Positions 9,282 through 17,520 are shown, numbered from the stretch's first letter. The stretch is 64,000 bases of DNA from Flavobacterium piscis (GCF_001686925.1 NZ_LVEN01000001.1:62001-126000); one strand, 5' to 3'. Numbers and translations: made by a program. Notes: generated by a model not told the origin, from the sequence alone.

Positions 9282-9719
9282 ATGAAAATACCCAAGGAAA
9301 TAATTAATGGTTCTTTTATATTTTTAGGAATCGCTGCTTTTTTTCTTCTAATGGAAATTTTAAATCTGTCGCATCTATTTTATTTACGCTTACTAAATGT
9401 TCTTTTCATTTTTTATGGTGTAAACCGAACGTTAAAAATGAATCTTGCAGAAGGCAAAAATAGTTTTGTTCCAAATGCAATATCAGCCATGGTAACTTCC
9501 TTTACAGGGGTTGTGCTTAGTATTTTGGCATTGCTTATTTATAGTTACGCAAAAGGCGGAGACACATATGTAAAATCATTGTCTTCGGCTTTTATGTTTG
9601 GAGGAGAACCTTCCGTACCCACATATTGTTTGTGTTTACTTTTTGAAGGTACCGCTTCTTGTATCATTGTGACCTTACTTTTAATGTTGTATTGGAATAA
9701 TAAATATGCTGCAGATTAA
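9282..9719 (+). CDS. Small integral membrane protein, 145 aa
   Basis: I do not recognise a named family. The product has about four hydrophobic segments: residues about 8-27 (NGSFIFLGIAAFFLLMEIL), 31-50, 67-90 (AMVTSFTGVVLSILALLIYS) and 115-138. Short charged loops separate them, consistent with an inner-membrane protein. It ends at a hairpin shared with the converging acidic-protein gene. No paired-box element was found upstream. Confidence 0.65.
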   Translation: MKIPKEIINGSFIFLGIAAFFLLMEILNLSHLFYLRLLNVLFIFYGVNRTLKMNLAEGKNSFVPNAISAMVTSFTGVVLSILALLIYSYAKGGDTYVKSLSSAFMFGGEPSVPTYCLCLLFEGTASCIIVTLLLMLYWNNKYAAD

Positions 9720-9773
9720 TTTAATTTTATAAAACAACTTCTTTTATTTGAAATTTAAAGCAAATAAAAATGA

Positions 9774-9801
9774 AAGCCGTTAGAATTTTTTCTAACGGCT
9801 T
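9774..9801. terminator. Bidirectional terminator between converging genes
   Basis: A strong stem, AAGCCGTTAGAA/TTCTAACGGCTT with a T-rich 4-nt loop, lies between the stop of the membrane protein (9719) and the stop of the acidic protein (9807). Confidence 0.7.
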
Positions 9802-9806
9802 ACTAA

Positions 9807-10307
9807 TTAAAATCTTTGAGGTGCAAAAGGGTCCAGATCATTGATATTTGGATTTTCTAAGTCCTGATCTAAAATGTTACCGCTGTCCTCATCATCATCA
9901 TCATTATTTTCTTCCAAATCATCATCCGAATCCTCTTGATCCAAATCATCAAGATCTTCCTCTAAATCATCATCATCGTCATCAGGATTATGATCATTGG
10001 CATTATACTCATCTAATGTCCTTCTGTCGGGATCATTATCATTTTGCAGTTCATTATCAAGATCCTGGGCTATTTCTGCATTTTTCTGAAAATAAGGATT
10101 TGTTTGATCATTATCATTTAAATCATCTTCGCTTTGGTTGCGATCCAAGTCATACTGATCAGTATTTTGAGATGTGTTCAAAGAATCGTTGTGCTGTTGA
10201 TTTACTGCAGGATTTCTTTTCTCGATTCTTTCAGAAGTCATACTTTCATTCTCCGATTGAGAAATATGATCACTTTGACCATATTTTTCGTTGTTGTCAT
10301 TTATCAT
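9807..10307 (-). CDS. Acidic, probably disordered protein, 166 aa
   Basis: The product is extremely rich in Asp, Asn, Glu and Gln. The second half carries runs such as NPDDDDDDLEEDLDDLDQED, and the tail is NDLDPFAPQRF. There is no signal or membrane segment. Its first half (ERIEKRNPAVNQQHNDS) resembles ETMENKDPANNQHENSG of the 75-aa protein at 20202, so the two are true homologues. It starts 25 bp after the stop of the Lys/Ser-rich gene at 10332..10505 and is probably in one operon with it under the element at 10577..10607. The function is unknown. Confidence 0.65.
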   Translation of the reverse strand: MINDNNEKYGQSDHISQSENESMTSERIEKRNPAVNQQHNDSLNTSQNTDQYDLDRNQSEDDLNDNDQTNPYFQKNAEIAQDLDNELQNDNDPDRRTLDEYNANDHNPDDDDDDLEEDLDDLDQEDSDDDLEENNDDDDEDSGNILDQDLENPNINDLDPFAPQRF

Positions 10308-10331
10308 AGCAAATAGTATATAAGGTTGAAA

Positions 10332-10505
10332 TTATTTTCCAGACGAACCTGAATCCTTATGTTCATTATCTGATTTTTTGTTATTCCCTGATGAAGGCTT
10401 TCTTTCGTCTTTTGATGTCACTGCTTTGTGGTCTGTACTTTTTGTACTTCTTTTTTTATCAGTACCACTTTTGGTAGCGCCTGAAACTGCATTTTTTGTG
10501 TTCAT
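10332..10505 (-). CDS. Lys/Ser-rich small basic protein, 57 aa
   Basis: The frame from ATG 10505 to TAA 10332 encodes MNTKNAVSGATKSGTDKKRS followed by TKSTDHKAV and a Lys/Ser/Asp-rich tail. It shares the pattern MNTK...KxGxDKKxSxKSTDxK with the 45-aa protein at 14956..15093, so the two are paralogues. It is probably disordered and DNA- or polyanion-binding by charge. A paired-box element lies 72 bp upstream, and the acidic-protein gene follows at once, giving a basic-plus-acidic pair. Confidence 0.65.
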   Translation of the reverse strand: MNTKNAVSGATKSGTDKKRSTKSTDHKAVTSKDERKPSSGNNKKSDNEHKDSGSSGK

Positions 10506-10576
10506 AATTTAAAAGTTTATAGTTAATAAAGTAAAATATTAATAAACCAAATTTAGACTCATAAAGGACTTGGTTT

Positions 10577-10607
10577 TTATAAAATTAAAATTACCAATTA
10601 TATAATT
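10577..10607 (-). promoter_or_regulatory. Paired-box element, Lys/Ser-rich and acidic pair
   Basis: Minus-strand boxes AATTATATAA (10607..10598) and AATTTTATAA (10586..10577) have 21-bp spacing and lie 72 bp before ATG 10505. Confidence 0.6.
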
Positions 10608-10836
10608 ATCAGTACTTAACGTTGTTGTGATAAGAAAAAAAAGCTTTTTAAAACCCATTCATACACTTTAAATATTTCTGAAAAAAAAATAATTGGTTTT
10701 ATGTGGGAATCATGATAAATATGAATTTATAATTATAAAAAAAAGTTCGTTTTCTTTTCAAAATTTGCAACATAAAGGAGGTAAAATAAATGGCTACTGT
10801 CCTTATAATCAAATTATTAATCGATAAAATGTTATT

Positions 10837-11076
10837 ATGAAAAATTTATTTTTAACATGCGCAATGTTTCTAACTTTTGGTACTGCTGTAGCAGTTGCAC
10901 AGGAAGTCCCGAGAAAAACAACGCAAACCGACACAATTACTAAGAAGAAAAGTACAAAAAGTACAAAGCATTCATCGACTCACAAAACAGATACGGTGAA
11001 TAAGCAAAAAAACAATAAAAGGAAATCATCCACGACAAATACTCCCCGTAGAGATTCTACCGGTACAAGACCTTAA
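10837..11076 (+). CDS. Small secreted basic protein, 79 aa
   Basis: A signal peptide (MKNLFLTCAMFLTFGTAVAVA, cleavage likely before QEVPRK) is followed by a Lys/Thr/Ser-rich mature part with KKKSTKSTKHSSTHKTDT and a TPRRDSTGTRP tail. The mature part resembles the tails of the lipoproteins at 13171 and 50281 (ending in TTPRR or KETKK). It is probably periplasmic or surface-exposed and disordered. It is followed by an intrinsic terminator. No clean paired-box element was found upstream. Confidence 0.65.
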   Translation: MKNLFLTCAMFLTFGTAVAVAQEVPRKTTQTDTITKKKSTKSTKHSSTHKTDTVNKQKNNKRKSSTTNTPRRDSTGTRP

Positions 11077-11130
11077 CTTGTTTTTTCTCTCATCTCTAAG
11101 TAAACATGGCGTTTTTAATTTAAAAAAAAA

Positions 11131-11159
11131 GCCACCTGAATTTCTAAAATTCTGGTGGC
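11131..11159 (+). terminator. Intrinsic terminator
   Basis: GCCACC/GGTGGC arms are extended by GAATT/AATTC pairing around a short loop, followed by CTTTTG. It lies downstream of the 79-aa secreted protein. Confidence 0.6.
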
Positions 11160-11243
11160 CTTTTGATTTTTAAAAATAGGAATTTTTGCCGAAGGCGGAT
11201 TGTAATTGCGATGTATTTTCGAACTATTTAATTTACACTACTA

Positions 11244-11644
11244 TCACAAACTTTGAAAAGTAAACGGATAGGCAGCTACAATTAAATAAGCTATTATGAT
11301 AATACTCATAACAAAAATAGTTACAGTGAGAATGGTCAATAATAATGTTGAATACAAATATTCACCTTTTTGAAGCAGTTTATGCGTTTGTTTGTATTTA
11401 TAATACGACAGAACTATGGTAAGTGCGCCTGTAAAGACTAAACTTATACCTATAAGAATAGTAAAACCATTTTTGGAATATGAGAATCCTGAAAAAAACT
11501 TGCCGGCAGCTGATTGACAAACAATGAGAATTTAACGATAACAAAGCCAAATACCATGATGCCAATACCCGTTCTGACCCAGGAAAGGAATGTCCTTTCA
11601 TTGGACATGTGTTCGTTGATTCTTTTTTTATTCTCTTCTTGCAT
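11244..11644 (-). pseudogene. DUF202 (YidH-like) membrane protein, frameshifted
   Basis: The N-terminal frame starts at ATG 11644 with the DUF202 hallmark MSNERTFLSWVRTGIGIMVF and stops early at residue 64. The remainder continues in the -1 frame as NGFTILIGISLVFTGALTIV and later TLLLTILTVTIFVMSIIIAY, to TGA at 11244. Together they give a three-helix inner-membrane protein of normal length. The frames switch in a run of five A on the minus strand (11474..11470) where six would restore the gene. It is a real frameshift, a homopolymer sequencing error, or less likely programmed slippage. It lies 2 bp downstream of the SpoIIAA-like gene, in one operon. Confidence 0.8.
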
Positions 11645-11646
11645 GT

Positions 11647-12039
11647 TTAATTATAATAATTGTCAATTTCTTTATTTGCTTTTCCCGCAACCCAATTCAT
11701 TGCTTCGTGAAAAGCGTCTTTTTTGAATCCTTTAAATTCTCCGGGAACCACATAGCTGAATTTGTCTGTGAAGGAGATTGCTTTTTCAGAATCCGTTACA
11801 ATTGCGGCTCTATTCCATTTACCTAAATTTTTAAGGCCAATCAAAGCATCTTCCATCCAGGCAGCCATAGTAAAATTTTCAATTTCTGTATCTATTAAAA
11901 ACAAGAAGTTGATTTCGTTTATTTGCTTTACCAATTCTTTAACAGCCGGTCCTACAACAGTGGTATAATCATTTGCGGTTATTTCACCGATTGCCTTAAA
12001 AGCAACTACGTTTTGGGGCGATTCAATTTTCTGTATCAT
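11647..12039 (-). CDS. SpoIIAA-like (STAS-fold) protein
   Basis: The product, MIQKIESPQNVVAFKAIGEI..., is a SpoIIAA-like (DUF3478) protein of about 130 residues. The family has a CRAL-TRIO/STAS-like fold and often occurs among stress genes in Bacteroidota. Supporting stretches are NFLFLIDTEIENFTMAAWMEDA and KWNRAAIVTDSEKAISFTDKF. I prefer ATG 12039 over the ATG at 12093 because the extra 18 residues are not family-like and the upstream paired boxes then fall at a normal distance. It is first in an operon with the broken DUF202 gene. Confidence 0.85.
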   Translation of the reverse strand: MIQKIESPQNVVAFKAIGEITANDYTTVVGPAVKELVKQINEINFLFLIDTEIENFTMAAWMEDALIGLKNLGKWNRAAIVTDSEKAISFTDKFSYVVPGEFKGFKKDAFHEAMNWVAGKANKEIDNYYN

Positions 12040-12119
12040 GTTTAAGTAATTTAAATTTTTCCTAATTAATTTTTTTTGAACGCTTATTATCAAAAATAGA
12101 ATGACGCATGTGAATTTTT

Positions 12120-12151
12120 TTATACAATTTTCATTTCAATTTTATAGAATC
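12120..12151 (-). promoter_or_regulatory. Paired-box element, SpoIIAA-like/DUF202 operon
   Basis: Minus-strand boxes GATTCTATAA (12151..12142) and AATTGTATAA (12129..12120) are 22 bp apart, one more than usual, and lie 81 bp before ATG 12039. It is back-to-back with the DUF892 element at 12185. Confidence 0.5.
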
Positions 12152-12184
12152 CCAACGCTTTGATTGTTTTTAGAATCCTATGTT

Positions 12185-12215
12185 AATTTTATAAATTGAG
12201 ATGGTAATTTTATAA
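12185..12215 (+). promoter_or_regulatory. Paired-box element, DUF892 gene (best match)
   Basis: Two identical copies of AATTTTATAA (12185..12194 and 12206..12215) are exactly 21 bp apart, ending 57 bp before ATG 12273. This is the cleanest direct repeat of the set. Confidence 0.65.
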
Positions 12216-12272
12216 AAACCTGATACAATGAAAGTTATATTTTTAAGATTATTAATTTAAAATAAAACTATC

Positions 12273-12890
12273 ATGAAAACATCAGAACAAACTAAAAAAG
12301 CATCAGCAAGCAAAAACCAAACAGGTAAAAAGCAGTCAGGAGCAAAAAGTAACGGAACAGTAAAAGCCAAATCTTCAGCAGCTGACGGATTAAGAGAACT
12401 ATTTGTCGATTCTCTAAAAGATATTTACTGGGCAGAGAAAGCATTAACAAAAGCATTGCCTAAAATGGCAAAAAATGCCACATCGGAAGATCTTATAACT
12501 ACCATAAATGATCATTTAACAGTTACAGAGGAACAGGTAACAAGATTGGAGCAGATATTTGATTTGATTGGCGAGAAAGCGTCGGCAAAAAAATGCGAAG
12601 CTATGGAAGGTCTTATCAAAGAGGGTGAAAGCATTATAGAAGAAACTCAGCAAGGCCCTGTGCGTGATGCGGGAATTATTGCTGCCTCACAAAAAATTGA
12701 ACATTACGAAATTGCTACTTACGGTACATTGGCAGCTTTTGCGCATACTTTAGGAGAAGATGAGGCACTGGATTTATTACAGCAAACTCTAGACGAAGAG
12801 AAAGAAGCTGATACGCTCTTAACTGAAGTGGCTTACAACAATATCAATTTTGAAGCTTCTGATGAAGACAGTGAGGAAGGGGAAGAGTAA
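12273..12890 (+). CDS. DUF892 (YciE/YciF) ferritin-like protein
   Basis: This is a four-helix ferritin-like protein of the YciF/DUF892 family, linked to osmotic, oxidative and desiccation stress. The family residues are intact: YWAEKAL in helix 1, EEQVTRLE in helix 2, KCEAMEGL, IEHYEIATYGTL in helix 3 and DEEKEADTLL in helix 4. A basic Lys/Ser-rich N-terminal tail (residues 1-35) suggests DNA association, and an acidic tail closes the protein. It is one of three paralogues; the one at 23588 has lost these residues. The gene has its own paired-box element and a terminator. Confidence 0.93.
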   Translation: MKTSEQTKKASASKNQTGKKQSGAKSNGTVKAKSSAADGLRELFVDSLKDIYWAEKALTKALPKMAKNATSEDLITTINDHLTVTEEQVTRLEQIFDLIGEKASAKKCEAMEGLIKEGESIIEETQQGPVRDAGIIAASQKIEHYEIATYGTLAAFAHTLGEDEALDLLQQTLDEEKEADTLLTEVAYNNINFEASDEDSEEGEE

Positions 12891-12915
12891 TCTTTTTGAA
12901 ATATGATGTCGAAAA

Positions 12916-12947
12916 AACCTGTAATCTTTGCTAGTAGATTACAGGTT
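12916..12947 (+). terminator. Intrinsic terminator of the DUF892 gene
   Basis: A 12-bp stem, AACCTGTAATCT/AGATTACAGGTT with an 8-nt loop, is followed by a T run. Its arms resemble those of the hairpins at 13483 and 13599, so the terminator sequence itself is reused locally. Confidence 0.8.
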
Positions 12948-13085
12948 TTTTTTGAAATAATTTCATTCAATTATAAATTAGGCGATCCTTAGTTGGTTTA
13001 GATATAAAAATACTTGTATTATTAGCAAGTAAGAATACTTTATTACGGGACCCTGGAGAATGCTTCCAAAATATTAAAAGGTGTG

Positions 13086-13116
13086 CAGTGTATAATTTTT
13101 GCAAATAATTATGTAA
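13086..13116 (+). promoter_or_regulatory. Paired-box element, lipoprotein gene
   Basis: Boxes CAGTGTATAA (13086..13095) and AATTATGTAA (13107..13116) have 21-bp spacing and lie 54 bp before ATG 13171. Confidence 0.55.
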
Positions 13117-13170
13117 GTAAAGAGTCATCTGTTATTTTATTTTTAAAAATATAACTATAAAATAATTACT

Positions 13171-13461
13171 ATGAAAACTCTATTTAAAACCAAAGCAGCA
13201 TTACTTATTATGGTAGCCGGACTTGCACTTTCATGCAAAAAAAATGAAACTGCTCCGGCAGATAATTATTCTAATGAAGTGGACACCATGCAAACAACCG
13301 TAGACACTATAAATTCTACAAGCGACACAACAAAGGTTAATTCCGGCGGAACTACAGGTGCAACTGGCGAAGGTTCTACGGGATCCGGCGCAGACGGGAC
13401 CACTCAAAAAGGAAATACATCTGTAAAGACAGATTCGACCGCAACAACTCCAAGACGATAG
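13171..13461 (+). CDS. Small lipoprotein, Thr/Ser/Gly-rich, 96 aa
   Basis: A type II signal peptide ends in the lipobox LALSC (Cys22), after MKTLFKTKAALLIMVAG. The mature part is low-complexity, with DTINSTSDTTK and GGTTGATGEGSTGSG stretches and the tail TATTPRR. It is predicted to be anchored in the outer membrane with a flexible chain. A homologue starts at 50281 and a decayed copy lies at 39897..40165, all with the same upstream element. The function is unknown. Confidence 0.8.
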   Translation: MKTLFKTKAALLIMVAGLALSCKKNETAPADNYSNEVDTMQTTVDTINSTSDTTKVNSGGTTGATGEGSTGSGADGTTQKGNTSVKTDSTATTPRR

Positions 13462-13482
13462 TAAATGTCGGAGAAAAAATAA

Positions 13483-13510
13483 AAACCTGTAATGCCAAAA
13501 TTACAGGTTT
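13483..13510 (+). terminator. Intrinsic terminator of the lipoprotein gene
   Basis: An 11-bp stem, AAACCTGTAAT/ATTACAGGTTT, is followed by TTTTATT and lies 22 bp after the stop. Confidence 0.8.
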
Positions 13511-13598
13511 TTTATTATTAGAATATCATGTTTGCTATTAGTAGAGAATGATTGGTTTCGACCAGAAAAGTAATTTTCACAGTGGAGATATAAATTCA

Positions 13599-13624
13599 AA
13601 AAGCCTGTAACGAATTACAGGCCT
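13599..13624 (-). terminator. Terminator of the SRPBCC pseudogene
   Basis: The stem GCCTGTAA/TTACAGGC is followed on the minus strand by TTTTTG, 36 bp past the end of the broken cyclase gene. Confidence 0.65.
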
Positions 13625-13659
13625 TCCTTTTTTAAGAGAAAAAGTATCTGAAACCAAGT

Positions 13660-14319
13660 TTAACGAGATTCCAAATAAGTTTTAAAATTCATGATGTCAT
13701 CTTTTACCAGTTTCTCAAAATACGGATTAAAAAGTTTTGCGGCATTTTCGCCAGCAATTCCCAATGGGGCATGGTAAGAAATTGAAATTGTAACAATGAT
13801 TTCCGTGCCTTTTCCGCTTGGTCTAAAAAGAACTTTTCCGGCGTTTTTTAATTGAGGCATCAGGGGAAGTGAACTCCAACTGATCAGCCTTTCTTTTTCA
13901 TCTTTCAAAATTCAGCTTTCCAGGTAATTTTTCCAATTCCGCCAGGGCCATTAGCTGTCCATTGCGGCGTGGGTATAACTAATTGGTTTTACAGCTTCAA
14001 GGTGGTTCGTGAATTTTGGCAGATTTTCAAAGTCACGCCAAAAAGAGTACACTTCGCTGATAGGTTTATCATTACACCGTTTATCCTGATATTTATGATC
14101 GACAGCATCATAAACGGGACAATATCCAGAAAAACCTCTTAGAAGCATTGCTGTGCCAGAACCTATCCTGGCGATACTTTTATCATTTTGAGATAATCCT
14201 TCATATAATAGATAACCGCCGCTGGTGATCATAAGGATTCTTTCTAGTGCTGAAACATTTGTTTTAATTTTGGAAGTTCCTGAAATGGGAGCTATTGGCG
14301 GAGATGTGGTTGTTGTCAT
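13660..14319 (-). pseudogene. DUF2892-SRPBCC cyclase-like gene with two frameshifts
   Basis: The 5' frame (from ATG 14319) encodes a DUF2892 membrane segment (VSALERILMITSGGYLLYEG, FSGYCPVYDAV) and the start of a polyketide-cyclase/SRPBCC domain (VYSFWRDFENLPKFTNHLEA). It then stops near 13951. A middle frame reads PQWTANGPGGIGKITWKAE, and a third frame resumes with LKDEKERLISWSSLP and continues to the end at 13660. The family sequence is therefore nearly complete but split by two single-base indels, the second at GAATTTTG where GAAATTTTG would restore the frame. Either the gene is recently inactivated or the assembly has errors here. Confidence 0.82.
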
Positions 14320-14516
14320 TTTTTTTTTAGTTATTATATTATACCCGATAAAGCGTACTTCCAGAGCGTTAATCCTGAAGAAATAGTAAAAACATTATCA
14401 GCATGATTCCGCAGGATCTAAAACAAGGAAGTACGGTGTTTTATCAGGTATTTAAGTAAATAATAGTGTGTAAAAAATGAGATTAGTAATCACCTTTAGT
14501 AGCTTTTTTACAGGAG

Positions 14517-14855
14517 TTAATTGATTTCACGTTCGCGTAAGGAAGTCCCATGAACCGGCTTTAACCGGCCTTCTTCTTTATCGCTTATTTTCATTTGTTT
14601 TTCCATGTTATTGGCAATACAACATCCGAAATAATATTATTGATCACGCCCCTGAAATTTATTTTTAAATCCGGGCTGAACGACATAATTTTTTCTGTTA
14701 TTTCATATTATTTGAAATTTTTTTCATTTCAAGTGCCCTCTTTTTCAAATTTTCCCTGTTGCGCGCAATCAGTATAAGATTATATTTTTTTTTAGCACAT
14801 ATTCATAGCCTATTGCGCTTGTAGCACCGATAATAAGTACATTTTTATTTTTCAT
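14517..14855 (-). pseudogene. Short-chain dehydrogenase remnant
   Basis: From ATG 14855 the frame reads MKNKNVLIIGATSAIGYEYV, an SDR nucleotide-binding start. A frameshift in a run of A follows, and the next frame gives KKYNLILIARNRENLKKRAL, the usual second beta strand and Arg of SDRs. Beyond 14698 only scraps remain, such as VVQPGFKNKFQG in the region expected for a C-terminal PGF motif, and a 25-codon frame ends at 14517. Most of the catalytic core is missing, so this is clearly decayed. Confidence 0.65.
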
Positions 14856-14889
14856 TTCGAAGGCAATTATATCAGAACTTTTATAAACT

Positions 14890-14918
14890 CTATAAAACCG
14901 CTCGAATAGGTTTTATAG
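14890..14918. other. Perfect 10-bp hairpin of unknown role
   Basis: CTATAAAACC and GGTTTTATAG form a perfect stem around a 9-nt loop. No T run follows on either strand, so a simple terminator is unlikely; it may be an operator or a remnant. Confidence 0.4.
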
Positions 14919-14955
14919 ACTTAGAGAGACGGGCTATAAAGTGTTTTATTTATGA

Positions 14956-15093
14956 TCACTTTTTAGCAGGGCTTTTTTTGACTGCCGTTTTACTTCCAAC
15001 TTTTTCTGATTTTTGATCCGTACTTTTTGAACTTGTTTTTTTATCATTGCCACCATTTTTAGCAGCTTGTGATGTAGAATCTTTTGTGTTCAT
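14956..15093 (-). CDS. Lys/Ser-rich small basic protein, 45 aa
   Basis: The frame from ATG 15093 to TGA 14956 encodes MNTKDSTSQAAKNGGNDKKT then SSKSTDQKSEKVGSKTAVKK and SPAKK. It is a paralogue of the 57-aa protein at 10332..10505 (shared MNTK, NDKK/TDKK and KSTD). The composition resembles a histone-H1-like or DNA-binding tail. A paired-box element lies 58 bp upstream. Confidence 0.6.
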   Translation of the reverse strand: MNTKDSTSQAAKNGGNDKKTSSKSTDQKSEKVGSKTAVKKSPAKK

Positions 15094-15150
15094 AATAAGA
15101 AGTTTTTACAATTAATACAGTCAAATTTATGTGGGTCAAATGGCTAAATC

Positions 15151-15181
15151 TTATATAATTTTAATTCATAATTGTATAATT
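15151..15181 (-). promoter_or_regulatory. Paired-box element, 45-aa basic protein
   Basis: Minus-strand boxes AATTATACAA (15181..15172) and AATTATATAA (15160..15151) have 21-bp spacing and lie 58 bp before ATG 15093. Confidence 0.55.
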
Positions 15182-15213
15182 ATAAGGTATTTAGGGGTGT
15201 ATAGTCGGCAGTT

Positions 15214-15792
15214 TTATTGGCTGGCTTTTTTTAGTGATTCAGCCATTGCCTGTGCATCCTTTTCGTAATTGGTTTTATAATATTTCAGTATTTGAGCTTT
15301 AGTTATTGTCGTGTTTTTGGCGTGGCCTTCCCAAATAACACCCAGCGATGTATAGGGAGGCACTGTAACACCTATGCTACAGAAAAAATTGGCAATGTTT
15401 CCCGTAATATGCTCCACACCATCTGAATCTCCGGTAACAATTACGCCGCCAATTTTCCCGTCAAGCGGGGAATCTTTTCCTGCCAGAATAACATCATATA
15501 CTTCATCCAGTCGTTCTATGCAGCGTTGCAGTTCAGATGAATGACTGTTCCACCAGATAGGCGTTGCAAATAATAGTATTTTAGCTTCAATTATTTTATT
15601 ATAAATATCAGGCCAATCGTCTTTGATATCCATATGTGTGAAGGTTCCCGGAACAATAGTATGATTAGCCAGCCTGATTACCTCAAAATCAATATTTTGT
15701 TCCTTGAGATATTCACCAAGAAACTCTACAAGTATTTCTGTATTCGATCGGCCTTTATTCTTTAAAGTTCCTAAAAGTATAATCGCTTTCAT
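15214..15792 (-). CDS. Flavodoxin-like NAD(P)H-dependent FMN reductase
   Basis: The 192-residue product has the flavodoxin fold of NADPH-dependent FMN reductases: LLGTLKNKGRSNTEILVEFL forms the FMN phosphate loop, and FATPIWWNSHSSELQRCIER is the family motif that contacts the flavin ring. Such enzymes reduce flavins, quinones or other electrophiles in the cytoplasm. The gene starts 7 bp after the stop of the FAD/Rieske oxidoreductase and is clearly in the same operon, which suggests a shared electron-transfer role. Confidence 0.88.
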   Translation of the reverse strand: MKAIILLGTLKNKGRSNTEILVEFLGEYLKEQNIDFEVIRLANHTIVPGTFTHMDIKDDWPDIYNKIIEAKILLFATPIWWNSHSSELQRCIERLDEVYDVILAGKDSPLDGKIGGVIVTGDSDGVEHITGNIANFFCSIGVTVPPYTSLGVIWEGHAKNTTITKAQILKYYKTNYEKDAQAMAESLKKASQ

Positions 15793-15799
15793 AATGGTT

Positions 15800-17383
15800 T
15801 TATTTTATATGAATTTTATTCAAATCGCTTTGGGCAGGTCCATTGATAACCGTTCCGTCCGTTGTAAATCGTGAACCGTGGCACGGACAATCAAATGATT
15901 TTTCGTCACCATTCCATTGTACAATACAGCCCAAATGCGGACAAACGGCAGAGAAAGCCTTTAGCGAATTATCGTAATCGCGATAAACGGCAATTTTTTT
16001 TAACCCGGACGAAAGTATAGAGCCTTCTCCCGGTGGTAAATCGGATGTATTTTTTAAGTCAGATCCGCTAATCCAATCCAGATATTGAGACGCCATATTA
16101 GTCGCTTCCTTAACAAAATCTTTTGCCGTATTCAAGGATATTCTTGAAGGATTATATAAATCCTCCCATTTATTTTTGTTGCCCATTATACTATCACAGA
16201 TAATCATGGCACCAATTGTGCTATGCGTCATACCATTACCTGAATCTCCTGTAATGATATAAATTGTATCATCGCCGGGATTTTTTCCCATAAAACCCAA
16301 AGAATCTACAGGTTCTATCACCTGACCAGACCAACGGTAGGTGAGATCATTTTCTAACATCGGGAAATAATTTCGGGTCCAGGCTTCCAGTCGATCATAA
16401 CGTGATGTTTCCGGAATTCCTTCTTCATCGGCCTGACCGGTTTTGTGATCTTCGCCACCGGAAATAAGCAAATCGTATTTTTCGTTGTAATTTTCTACAC
16501 GTACATAATGGTAGGGCTGGGATACCCATTTAGATTCCTGATCGCCGGTATCCCACCAAAGCGAGTAGGGAAGCTGTCCTTTAGGAATTTTGCCTGCAAT
16601 GACATAAGTTCTGTACGCATGCTGTTTAGTATGCATTGTAACCACATCATTTATTGGAGTATTTGTTGCCACAACGATATGCTCTGCAGAAAAAGTATAA
16701 CCGTTTACTTTTGCGCCTTTTTTGGTAATATTTTCTGCATGGGCTTCTGTATAAATAATTCCACCAAGCGAATCAACGGCTTTCGCAAGTCCTTTTAAAT
16801 AATGAAGAATATGAAATTGAGCCTGATTACTGAAAGCCAGACATCGTTGCTTTTCGGCATTGGCCAATGCAGGAATTCCTTTTAAAATTGTAGTTCGTAT
16901 TCCTGCTTTTTGCGTAGCCTGAAGTTCTTTGTCGAGGTTTTCTTCTTTATCACTTTCGTGAAGGAATAGATATCCGTTAACTCTTTTAAAAGCACAATCA
17001 ATATTTAAATCCGTTACTATTTTCTCAATTTCGTCAATTGCTGCGGCATGACTTTCGGCGGCTAATTTTGCAGCTTCTTCTCCAAATTTATTTTCAAGAT
17101 AATAATAACGATCGTCAAGAGCGCAGGTTAAATGTGCTGTTGTGCGTCCGCTTTCACCGCTGCCAATAAAACCATCTTCTACAAGCACCACTTTTTTACC
17201 AGCTTTAAGTAATTTATAGGCTGTTGTAAGACCGGCAATTCCGCCGCCTATGATAAGTACTTCAGTTTGTATATCCTGATCGGGTATATTGTATGAAATA
17301 ATTGAGGTGGTATCTATCCAAAATGAAACATTCTCGCCAGAAGTAATACTGGCGCTGTTTGCAGTATTGTTTGATTTATTCAT
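15800..17383 (-). CDS. FAD-dependent oxidoreductase with C-terminal Rieske domain
   Basis: The 527-residue protein has an N-terminal DAO/glycine-oxidase-like FAD domain (dinucleotide motif IIGGGIAGLTTAYKL at about residues 44-60) and a C-terminal Rieske [2Fe-2S] domain (about 440-527) with both ligand pairs, CPHLGC and CPCHGS. This YhfW-like architecture passes electrons between flavin and the cluster; the substrate is unknown. There is no signal peptide. It is first in an operon with the flavodoxin-like reductase, under a paired-box element at 17478..17508. Confidence 0.9.
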   Translation of the reverse strand: MNKSNNTANSASITSGENVSFWIDTTSIISYNIPDQDIQTEVLIIGGGIAGLTTAYKLLKAGKKVVLVEDGFIGSGESGRTTAHLTCALDDRYYYLENKFGEEAAKLAAESHAAAIDEIEKIVTDLNIDCAFKRVNGYLFLHESDKEENLDKELQATQKAGIRTTILKGIPALANAEKQRCLAFSNQAQFHILHYLKGLAKAVDSLGGIIYTEAHAENITKKGAKVNGYTFSAEHIVVATNTPINDVVTMHTKQHAYRTYVIAGKIPKGQLPYSLWWDTGDQESKWVSQPYHYVRVENYNEKYDLLISGGEDHKTGQADEEGIPETSRYDRLEAWTRNYFPMLENDLTYRWSGQVIEPVDSLGFMGKNPGDDTIYIITGDSGNGMTHSTIGAMIICDSIMGNKNKWEDLYNPSRISLNTAKDFVKEATNMASQYLDWISGSDLKNTSDLPPGEGSILSSGLKKIAVYRDYDNSLKAFSAVCPHLGCIVQWNGDEKSFDCPCHGSRFTTDGTVINGPAQSDLNKIHIK

Positions 17384-17477
17384 GATCTAATTTTTTAAGA
17401 TGTTTAGCGAAACAGATTATTGGTATAACTTTCTAAAGCACTATCTGTCAAAACTATAAAGTTATATGATGGTATAT

Positions 17478-17508
17478 TTACAATTTTAATTTTGAAATTT
17501 ATAGGATT
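17478..17508 (-). promoter_or_regulatory. Paired-box element, FAD/Rieske operon
   Basis: Minus-strand boxes AATCCTATAA (17508..17499) and AAAATTGTAA (17487..17478) have 21-bp spacing and lie 95 bp before ATG 17383. The next element, at 17521, faces the other way, so the divergent genes have back-to-back sites. Confidence 0.45.
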
Positions 17509-17520
17509 GCCAGTTGTGTT

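Noticed and set aside
9848..10309. Plus-strand His/Asp-rich frame opposite the acidic gene
   Set aside because: It is the antisense of Asp/Asn codon runs, which automatically give His/Ile-rich codons; no independent support.
11398..11601. Minus-strand 67-codon frame in the DUF202 region
   Set aside because: It is a third reading frame over the DUF202 coding sequence; the two frames that join at the A run explain the conserved protein.
14595..14777. Plus-strand Phe/Ser-rich frame of 60 codons
   Set aside because: It lies over the decayed SDR remnant on the minus strand and has no start context or homology.
16445..16798. Plus-strand 117-codon frame inside the FAD/Rieske gene
   Set aside because: It is antisense to a clear enzyme with conserved motifs.
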